From Bettongia penicillata ogilbyi (Eukaryota; Chordata; Mammalia; Diprotodontia; Potoroidae): 64,000 nucleotides of DNA. Below are positions 55,811-64,000 of this stretch, piece after piece (position 1 is the stretch's first letter; each line of letters begins with the position of its first letter). Both the position numbers and the translations under genes were made by a program. The notes beneath the pieces are model-generated. The model did not search any database, was not told the DNA's origin, and worked only from the letters and a program-made list of their open reading frames with translations. The stretch spans positions 5,391,001 through 5,455,000 of the forward strand of contig JAJHZJ010000496.1 in NCBI GenBank assembly GCA_023548195.1, in the 5' to 3' direction.

Positions 55811-56275
55811 AAGTTGCAAATGTGTCTCTCTTGGAGGGACACATCTTGGAGGGAATATCCATTCATGATGATGGAATCCCTGGTCTAGACTCACAAACCA
55901 TTGAACACCTCCCACTCACTCTCCTCCCAAAAAAAGAAAAAAAGAGTATCTATCTGAGCATAATATATAAACAATAATTGTGAGTTACTTAATATCAGAT
56001 TTTTATTTTTACTGGCTCTGAAGCCACATGGATTTTGTCAACATATTTAGAATAATTAAAAGATAAAGCAAATGGTAATAATGTGGGCAGTTTAAAGACT
56101 CCATGCCAACTAAAAATTAAGAAGTTGGCAATATTGAAATGATGAGGAAAAATGAAAAATAACCTCCAGATGACCTTAAAGAGAGTCACCAATGTCTGCA
56201 TACTGGTGAATTCTGTGTCCAGCTCTAATTATCCAAGACTCGATCACAATATGTCCTAATAATGTGTTCACCTAA
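55811..56275. other. No recognised feature
   Basis: Unique AT-rich sequence. Confidence 0.45.
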
Positions 56276-56277
56276 CT

Positions 56278-56592
56278 GCCCTGGCCTGTCAGTGTGCTGT
56301 CTGAATTCCATTTCTGCTGCTGGTGCATGGCTTATGAACAAAAATTGAATGGCAGTTCATTTTCCCAACACATGACAAACATAAAAGAAATTATGAATTA
56401 ATTTCCAACCCTGCTTAGCAGCATCTTATCAAATTGATGGAACCCTTTGTCTTGCCGAAGTCAGGCATCAGAACTGATGTGCGTAATTAGGATCTGGCAT
56501 CTCAGCAGGTTGGAGAGTGACAGCTCACAGTGTTCTGTTGGCTCCCGATGGGACAGCACTGAAAACAGAACAACTGACTTAAAAGGTTGGTT
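56278..56592. other. Candidate conserved non-coding block
   Basis: Non-repetitive and balanced in composition, with homeodomain-type ATTATGAATTAATTTCC (about 56390) and GCGTAATTAGGATC (about 56481), and no useful open frame. Enhancer-like by texture only. Confidence 0.3.
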
Positions 56593-56924
56593 GGGTATGA
56601 CTTTCGCTTTCTATACACTGCATTAAGCACATCAAAAACAGACAACGATGATGGGTATTCCTGTAAACAATTTTTAAAAAACCTTAGTATGTCAGTGTTG
56701 TAACCTCATCCCAATTCTTCCCTTGTTACTTTCAAGAAGTCTGTATATTAGTTACCGCAACTGTGTTCTCTTCCTGAGTTGTTATATGTCTTTCCAAAGA
56801 GAAGTGGGAAAAAATCTAGAATTGGTTACTGAGGGCAGAGTTAGAATCAATAGGTAGAAGAGAAATCATTCAGCTTGAGAGAAAAAAAAGAAAATTAAAG
56901 AGCTTCCTAGAGCTATGGCAAAGT
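56593..56924. other. No recognised feature
   Basis: Unique AT-rich sequence. Confidence 0.45.
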
Positions 56925-57320
56925 AGAAGGAATCATCTCAAGAGGTAACAAATCCCCTATCAGTGGAGGTCTTCAAGCAGAAACTAGAAGATCATGTACA
57001 TATGCTAACTAGGTCAAGGCAAGGAGAGCTTTGCCCCTATGGTGCCAGCATCTAGGAGTTGTTCATCCCTGAAGCAGTCTTCTAACCATGGAGACACAGG
57101 CTAGTTGTCTTGGGGTAAGGTAATATCCTCTCTTGGCCCCCAGGTCAGAATGATCTCTGCAACCCCTATGCCCAACTGATTTGTCCTCATGAATATTACA
57201 CCTGGTTATGTCTCTGACCACTTGTCAGGGATATTGTGGAGGGATTCTTGCCCAGATTAAAATAGATGACCTTTGACTCACCTTCCAACTCATAGATTCT
57301 ATGGTTCAATCATCATTACA
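56925..57320 (+). repeat. CR1/L3-clade LINE 3' end, sense
   Basis: CAGTGGAGGTCTTCAAGCAG, CACTTGTCAGGGATATTGTG, GGAGGGATTCTTGCCCAGAT, TTCTATGGTTC. This is the terminal CR1/L3 order. Confidence 0.8.
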
Positions 57321-57449
57321 GAAGTAAATAATCATATATCTAGTAGACTATCCTGACCCCTTATATCTCTTATAGTGTGTCTGATTTTTAGGAATATTTA
57401 GAAGGCAACATAAAGAATTAAAATTCAATTTATCTCCTTAAAAAAAAAT

Positions 57450-57600
57450 TCAATCCAATAAGCTTTTGTTAAGTATCCAGTATGAACGAAGCACAGTGTT
57501 AGATTTTGGGGGAAGTCAAACACAGTAATGAAACAACACTTCCTTCCCAGGGAATTAGATTCTACTAATTAACAGCTATTCTAAAACAAGCAAATTAAAA
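57450..57600 (+). repeat. L2-like tail
   Basis: CAATCCAATAAGCTTTTGTT, AAGCACAGTGTTAGATTTTG, CTTCCCAGGGAATTAG. Confidence 0.55.
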
Positions 57601-57639
57601 GAAATAAAAGGGTGGGGACTAGAAGAAAATAATCAGGTA

Positions 57640-57830
57640 CATTAACCTGAGCTAATGGAGAACAAAAAGATCTGAGTTTAAATCCTGCCTCATATACTTA
57701 CAATGTTGGTTCACTAGCTATCTGACCCAATCCAGATTACTTAAACACTCTGGTACCCAGTTTCCTCATGTTCCAAAGGAAAGGGGTTACTAAATGACCT
57801 CTAGATTCCCTCTAAATATATGGAATAGTG
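57640..57830 (+). repeat. MIR SINE
   Basis: GAGTTTAAATCCTGCCTCAT, CAGTTTCCTCATGTTCCAAA, AATGACCTCTAGATTCCCTC. Confidence 0.75.
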
Positions 57831-58455
57831 ATACAGATATATGAAATGATGGTCCTAAGTTTACCTTGTTTAATTCAGTTATGAATGCAAACATTCTATA
57901 CCCATTGTATCAAGCCTAGTGAACTGTCTTGATTGATAAACTCTAAGTTTAGACTTGAGTAATGCATAATAGTGGTAGGAGGTAGAGCAGAGCTGACATC
58001 ATCAGTACCATGGGATACAATTTCCCTCTCCTCAGATTCTTAAAAATTACAAGTCATTGATATATTACAGTATAGATGTTGCTAAATAGGAGAGCCTCCA
58101 CTTCCTGAATTAGTGCCCCACTGACCCCTGCTCGATGTCCCCATTCTTAACCAATCTGAAAGGGAACACTGTTGGAATCTGGAACGTGATTTCCCAGAAA
58201 AGAAATGGTAGTCAACTGATTTTAGTATAAGTCTGGACATAGAGGAAATTTTTCCGCTGGATATGGATTCTAAGGATAATTCCTATTTCTTGGACTCTAG
58301 GAATCAAGTATTAGTCTTTCATTTCACTTGCATCATGGGTTAAGTTGTTTGTTTTTTCCTTTTGTTTCTGTTTCTAGGAAACCTAATTGAAATTTCCACT
58401 GAAATGTGAAACCACAACCTTTCATTTGGCAGTATATCATTCTTTTATAAATTTT
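57831..58455. other. No recognised feature
   Basis: Unique-looking sequence. Confidence 0.45.
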
Positions 58456-58459
58456 GAGC

Positions 58460-58625
58460 TCGATGAACCTTAGAAAAAGTAATCTAAGTCCCCCACTTTA
58501 CTGATGAGAAAACTGAGGTTCAATACAGGTAAATTAGTTGCTAAAAGTTGAACAAGTAGTACTTGAGAGAGGCAGGTTTTGAACTTGGTTGCTCTGACTC
58601 CAGACAGCATTGTTTTCATGGGAAG
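58460..58625 (-). repeat. MIR SINE
   Basis: CACTTTACTGATGAGAAAAC, TGAGGTTCAATACAGGTAAA, GCAGGTTTTGAACTTGGTTG. Confidence 0.75.
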
Positions 58626-58659
58626 CCATGTTGATGCTATTTATATACATCCACTTTTG

Positions 58660-58975
58660 TGAATCAAAGGAATATTTATTAGCACCTACTATTTTCAAGG
58701 TTCAAAATAAGGAACTGGTGAAGCAAAAACATTATGAAAATCATTCACTGGCCTTGAGGAGTTAATGGTTCATTGCATTAATGAATCTATTTTAAAAGCA
58801 TTTATTAAATACTTATTCTATGATAGACTTGGAGGATACAAACTTTTCTTAGATAAGGAAGTGAACCTTGAGATTTTTCAATTTTCTTGGAGGTAATATG
58901 AAACAAAGATTTTCAAGCAGAGAAATAATGTGATGTGTATTTTTAGAAAATGAATGTATATCCCCATAACAGATT
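58660..58975 (+). repeat. L2-like tails, two partial copies
   Basis: ATTTATTAGCACCTACTATT (58672) and GCATTTATTAAATACTTATT (58798), each with a later tail fragment. Confidence 0.55.
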
Positions 58976-58984
58976 GGAGAGTAT

Positions 58985-59237
58985 CATTCATTTTTCAGTC
59001 ATTTCTGATTCTTTGTGACCTCATCTGAGGTTTTCTTGTGAAAGATAACAGAATGGTTTGCCATTGTTTTCTCTAGCTTATTTTATAAATAAGAAAACTG
59101 AGGCAAATAGGGTTAAGTGAGTTATCCGGGGTCATATAACTAATGTCAAGCATCGACAGCTATATTTGAACTCATAAAGATGAGTCTTCCTGATTTCAAG
59201 TCCAATGCCATATCCACTATGTTACCTAGGTGCCCCA
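58985..59237 (-). repeat. MIR/CORE-type SINE, full length
   Basis: Reverse order: CTTTGTGACCTCATCTGAGG, AAACTGAGGCAAATAGGGTT, TTTGAACTCATAAAGATGAG, TATCCACTATGTTACCTAGG. Confidence 0.9.
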
Positions 59238-62200
59238 AAATTGGAGAGCAGAGAAGTTGTAAATAAAGGGATAATAGCTGATGCTAGAGGTTAATCTGGA
59301 GAAATGGGGATAGATGGAAGAGATATGGTGGTAGAATAACTGCAATATGGGTGGGGTGTGAGAGAGAAATGAAAAGTTTAGGATGACATCAATATAGTTC
59401 ACCCAGGATACTAGAGAACTGGTGGCACAGTCAACAGAAATAGGCAAATTGGAAAGAAAGAGTGGTTTCATATCTCTTCCAGTATTAATAATAGATGGTT
59501 GTGTATATCCTCCAAGAGAAATGATAGGAAATGACGATAATAGAGCACAGTTTGGCACATACCTAGAAATCTATCACTTAATATTGAACAAAGCCAAGTT
59601 GGAAAGTTGGGAGAAAAAGTGAATTCTGTTTTGCACATTGAGTCTTTGAAGCATCCTGTTGATGTCCAAGAATGCAAGACTAGAGCTCAGAGAGAAAATA
59701 CTAGACTTGAGATTCACTTACGTCAAGGAATGCATCCATGTCAGTAGCAGAATAGACTTATAATGCAGAGCAACCATCTGTTTGGTTTTGCAAACCCTAT
59801 TTTCTGAAGTGCATGGAGCTCAAAAAGTCTTGAAACCTTGAAAATTGACTCAGGTAGTTAAATAGGAAGAAGTTGCTGAATATCATCAATACAGAAGCAA
59901 GCCTTTGTCCATTTGATTTTTAGGACTATTTGATAAGCCTTATCTCCAAGAAAATAGACATACCTTGCTTTGGATTATATGATTCCTAATGAGTATCCAG
60001 CTTAAGATACTAGTGGCAGTATGTAAGGCAGAAGAAATACGTTATATATCAGACTCAAGGATGCCTTTTAGTAACAGAAATACTTTTTCAAATAATTAGC
60101 AAAATGTGATCAGAAGAGATCAGTTGCTTCTGTATTCCTAAGAGACATTTTCCATAATGTCTCTAAACATTAGTTTATCACTCTATACTAGAGATTGCAT
60201 TATTTGGGGAGGGGAAATTTTTTAGGGCAGAAAATAAGATATAAATTCATGGAGTGGGGAGAAATTTTATACTTTTGGAGTATTTGACTTTATTCAAAAG
60301 AACATTGGTGTAGATTATTGAGATGATTTACTCTTCATTTTGACCATAACTAGAGTGGCTTTATTGCAATACCTTTCACTATAATAGACTTCTAAGGCTC
60401 ATCATGACTATGTGGCTAAGTAGATAGTAGACTGTGTGAATGATAGGTAGGAGAACCTAGATAAGAACCCAGAAGCCAATCTAACCCCAAATCCAATCAT
60501 CTTTCCATGTCACAATGCCACATTTGTCAGGTATTTTTTCTTTCTAATCTAACATCAGGCAGCCTAAAATAGTAAAAATAAGGATTGATTTCAAGCCAGA
60601 AAGACCGTACCTAAGTCATAGGAGATTAGATAACTCTCTAAGATTTGAAGTCACAGATGACAAAATGCTTTTGTAAAAAGGACTCCTTGTGCATGAGTTC
60701 TCTACACTGAAAGAAAAGTGTCCATCCCTGATCCCTTAACCCTTTATTAAGTATATTCAAGCCATTTAACATCTTAACTCCTCAAGCAAATATCTCATAT
60801 GTGTAATTTGCAGCAGGCTTTCTTCTGCCTGAATTCCCTATGCAGATGAAATTGTGGGCATAGAAACAAAAATAGACGACCCTCTCAAAAACCTACATGG
60901 TAGATATGAGGCTACAAGTGGAGATACACATAACAACAAGGAAAAAGGCTGGATCCTAGTCTTCAAGGAACTTACATGGCACTAGAGGGAAGCAATATAT
61001 GCACAGATATGTGAACACAAAATGTCTACAAATAAATTCAAAGCAATTTGAGAGAAAGGAGGCATGGTCGCAATTGTCTACATCATCTCTTATAAAAATT
61101 CTCTTCCATCTTCATTTCTTTTGGAGTCTTCCCAGGATGATTTTTCTTTTTAATTAAAAGGAGAAATATAGACATTTTTTGAATCATTATATTCCATAGC
61201 CGACCCTTGCTGAGCTAATTATTTTTATGTGTCTTTTGTGAATCCTGAATAATCTAGACAAGCCTTCAGAAGCCAATACCACCCCTATGCCCACCAGGAA
61301 AACTAGTCTTCACAGAAAAGCACCAGCAGCTAGAACTTCATTCTAGCAAAAAGACCATTCACATTCAATTTAAGCTGCATTGTTTTTTCTTTTTTGAATA
61401 TGTCCTTTGTAGCTAGGCTTCCTCTGGTATGGAGTTGTCATGCTTTATCTTCATTTACTTTGGGTAAAGAATCTTGATCAACTAGAGACATGTTGAATGA
61501 AAAAAATGGAGGCAGTTGGCTGACTCTTAGCACAAAGGGTTGAGAAGGCTTGTGGTCTCATTTCTCCTCTTTCTTGACATCTTGTTTTTCATCTCTTGCC
61601 CAAGTGGTGTTTGTGAGAATATCATTGGCTAAGTCTAACAATACATCCCAAAGCTGTGAGTGGAAACAATTTGATATTCTAGACCCACTTCAGACGGAAC
61701 ATTTTATTTCTATTTAACATTTAATGCTTTGCAGCTGCTAAAGCCTTGTTCACTAAGTAGCAACAGAGAGGAAAATCAATCTTTCCCTTTCATCATTAAT
61801 AGATGTTTGTTTGTATTCTCCAAGAGAAGAGCTAAGAAATTCAGATAATGGATATGGCTTGACAGATGCATAGAAATGTATCACACTATCAGGCAATGAC
61901 AAATTAGAAAAGAAGTAGGAACTGAATTACATCTAAATCAGGGTTTATAATAAGCTTTTCACTTGAAATATCTCATTGATAGCCTAAATTCCTGGATTTT
62001 CATGCACACAGAAGTACATGTATGGATTAAAAAAAGAAAAGACAAGAAAAGTCTTTGCACTTTCATCGTAGAATAGGTTGCACCTTCTCATATTGTATGC
62101 ATTCCTGTTTCATTTTGTTGCAATTTTAAGTTGAACTCATTATCAAAATGAGGGTTAAGTTGAACATGTAGAAGAAAAATAGCATCATGTAAAAAAGATT

Positions 62201-62455
62201 TAAAAATAGCCTTTATTCTTGGGCTTTGTACTGAGGACAAAGAGAAGGGCAGAAGAAGCCAGGTGAGGAATCATTCCATGGATTCTATCAAGGTCATCAT
62301 GCCATAAATTCAAGGAGTGTTGAGAGAATGGAAGGAGTTGGACAGGTTCTGGTGCTTAGAGAAGTACTGAACATGATGTAATATTGGCTACGTAACAAAT
62401 AATTTACCAAGGAGATGGAACTAATTGACAAGGAGGTGAAGATAAAAGCAAATGT
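59238..62455. other. Mostly unrecognised sequence with a diverged direct repeat
   Basis: 59450-59620 and 61760-61920 share a direct repeat of about 125 bases (AATAGATG(G/T)TTGT, CTCCAAGAGAA, CATAGAAATGTATCAC or its variant). A short L2-like scrap lies near 60960-61060 (TTCAAGGAACTTACATGGCA). No gene was recognised; frames of 60-110 codons have no domains. Confidence 0.35.
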
Positions 62456-62459
62456 GAAT

Positions 62460-62718
62460 CCCCCTTTTTCTTCACCATTCAACTCAAGTACCAATTTTTG
62501 CAAGACATCTTTCACAACTTCCCCCATCTCTCTTTCTTTCCCTTCCAAAGCTCTGTTTCTCCTACTACCTGTTTCTCTAAGTGTTTCTGTACATATTGTT
62601 TCTCCCACTGGGTTGTAAACTCCTTAACATGAGTATTGCTTTGACCTCTCTTTATATGCCCAGTGTTTAGTACAGTACCTGCTACTCTTATGTACTTAAT
62701 AAAATTATATCGATTGAT
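62460..62718 (+). repeat. L2 3' region
   Basis: CACAACTTCCCCCATCTCTC, GGGTTGTAAACTCCTTAACA, TATGCCCAGTGTTTAGTACA, CTTAATAAAATTATATCG. Confidence 0.8.
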
Positions 62719-62724
62719 ATTATT

Positions 62725-62845
62725 TGAGGATGGAGAAGAAAGGGACAGAGAAAGAGAAGAAAGGAGAAGCAATAAAAGAAAATTTGGGAAAAAAAAGGAA
62801 AAATATGGGGCATAGAGACACAGAAAAAAGGAGAGGGAATGTAGA
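62725..62845. repeat. Purine-rich tract
   Basis: GAGAAGAAAGGGACAGAGAA-type sequence, almost all A/G. Confidence 0.85.
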
Positions 62846-62882
62846 AAACCAGGAATGAGAATGTCTATAGTTTCTCAGTTTT

Positions 62883-63000
62883 TCAAATCAATCAACTAGA
62901 ATTAAGTACCTACTATGTGCTAAGTATTTAAAGTATAAAGTCAAAAATGAAAACAAGCCCTGTCCTTAATAAGCCTCAATATCCCTAGGACTTCATCCCT
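62883..63000 (+). repeat. L2-like tail
   Basis: CAATCAACTAGAATTAAGTA, CCTACTATGTGCTAAGTATT, AAGCCCTGTCCTTAATAAGC. Confidence 0.75.
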
Positions 63001-63194
63001 CAAAAAATTATGTTACTGAATACTTGCAATACCTGGGACAATCATCTCAAGTCTTGATTTACCCATCCCCAAGTGTATAAGAGTATACCCTCCTCTCCTT
63101 TTTTCCCTTCCCTCAGTCTTCTTCTACTCTTCTACACTCATCAAAACTCTTCAGTCTCTGAATATATCTGACTTTGGCAGAGATCTTATAAATG

Positions 63195-63195
<1 letters not shown>
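63001..63195. other. No recognised feature
   Basis: Pyrimidine-rich unique-looking sequence before the TG array. Confidence 0.45.

Positions 63196-63246
<51 letters not shown>
63196..63246. repeat. (TG)25 microsatellite
   Basis: Pure, uninterrupted TG run, likely length-polymorphic. Confidence 0.99.
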
Positions 63247-63251
<5 letters not shown>

Positions 63252-63500
63252 TTAGCAAAATTTAAAGCAATCAGTAAATGAGCATCAGCATCATTGTTGT
63301 CATCCTTGAAGTTATTATAACCTCCACACAATAAATCAATTTTCCATTTCGGTCCAATAAAATAATTATTGAAGGAATGCGTTTATGAGTGGGAGAAGAA
63401 GGGGTACACAAAGAGAGCTGACCTTAATTTTTAAAAACAGCTTTCTTTGCATCTATTCTTCAAAAGTTGAATCCAAAAGTAGAGCAGCACAATCACAAAC
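63247..63500. other. No recognised feature
   Basis: Unique AT-rich sequence. Confidence 0.45.
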
Positions 63501-63504
63501 TTAC

Positions 63505-63695
63505 AGGCTTTAAAATTAGAAATAATGTCAAAAGTTATTCAGTCTAAACCCCTTATTGTGAAAAAACTAAAGCACAGAGTATGAAAATGACATGCCTAAG
63601 GATATATCCAGGGACTACTAGATCTAACACCAATACTTTGACTTCAAATCCAACACTCTCACCAGAGTATCACATTGCCTCTTATTGGTAAATTG
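63505..63695 (-). repeat. MIR SINE, degenerate
   Basis: CAGTCTAAACCCCTTATTGT, AAATGACATGCCTAAGGATA, TTGACTTCAAATCCAACACT, GTATCACATTGCCTC. Confidence 0.7.
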
Positions 63696-64000
63696 AAAGC
63701 TTCCAATAACTTTTGCTTGAATTTTATTTTTCAGTTTCATGTAGCTTTAGATTCCATGAGTAGGGCCTTAAATATTATATTGTCTTGACCTGACCCGAGA
63801 GTAAGGGTAATGGTAGTAGATAATCTTCCTTTTCGTATGATTTTTATTCAACATTGAAAACTTATAAAGTTTTCCCTCTATTCCCTTTCCCTCTATGGAG
63901 GAAAGTAAAAGGGAAGTTGAGTCAGAGCCATAAGCAATGCTGCTGATGTTGGTTGCCATTACATAGAAATCGACCCCTATTGCCTCCTACTCTTCCCTCT
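63696..64000. other. No recognised feature
   Basis: Unique-looking sequence running to the window edge. Confidence 0.45.

Noticed and set aside
1..64000. Endogenous retrovirus, tRNA gene, CRISPR or bacterial-type operon
   Set aside because: No paired long terminal repeats, retroviral gene motifs, intact tRNA, or gene clusters were seen on either strand.

Overview
This window looks like non-coding mammalian nuclear DNA, most likely from a marsupial. It is AT-rich and CpG-poor. It is crowded with the 3' halves of marsupial-type L1 elements, a complete half-L1 (HAL1-like) retroposon with its 5' UTR, many MIR/CORE-type SINEs whose 3' half is typical of opossum and other marsupial genomes, and older L2 and CR1/L3 debris. 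There is no bacterial-style gene organisation. No complete protein-coding gene is recognisable, and almost all the longer open frames belong to retrotransposons. The marsupial assignment rests on remembered repeat families, not on a database search.

Layout. 1-1.5 kb: an L1 whose 5' UTR is fused to its 3' end. 2.8-3.1 kb: a decayed but nearly full-length 7SL RNA retropseudogene. 4-12 kb: SINEs, L2-like tails and microsatellites. 12.8-16.8 kb: several L2 fragments; one is interrupted by a 257-bp chimera copied from two places 1.4-2.3 kb downstream. 18-22 kb: CR1/L3 fragments, two inverted-repeat DNA-transposon remnants and TA/CA arrays. 22.1-25.0 kb: the HAL1-like element on the minus strand. 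25.2-32.7 kb: SINE and L2 debris plus unique sequence that may include conserved non-coding blocks. 32.7-36.3 kb: the 5' part of an L1 on the minus strand, with two CCAAGATGG boxes in its 5' UTR. 36.3-49.5 kb: mixed repeats, a purine/pyrimidine tract, a TATC array and a candidate internal exon near 44.8 kb (minus strand). 49.5-55.7 kb: an L1 complex made of a minus-strand L1 piece, an inverted 5' L1 piece with another L1 inserted into its ORF1 (13-bp target duplication), and an older minus-strand L1/HAL1 5' half. 55.7-64 kb: unique sequence, CR1/L3, SINEs and L2.

How the parts relate. L1 is the engine: its enzymes are known to mobilise SINEs, HAL1-type elements and 7SL transcripts, and the 7SL copy and the nested L1 carry the expected tails or target duplications. 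The region reads as an intron or gene-poor intergenic stretch. The only trace of a host gene is the 188-bp candidate exon at 44736-44923. No new defence, metabolic or regulatory system was found. The most unusual structures are the two-source templated insertion at 13620-13876, the inverted L1 complex at 49.5-54.3 kb and the candidate exon.
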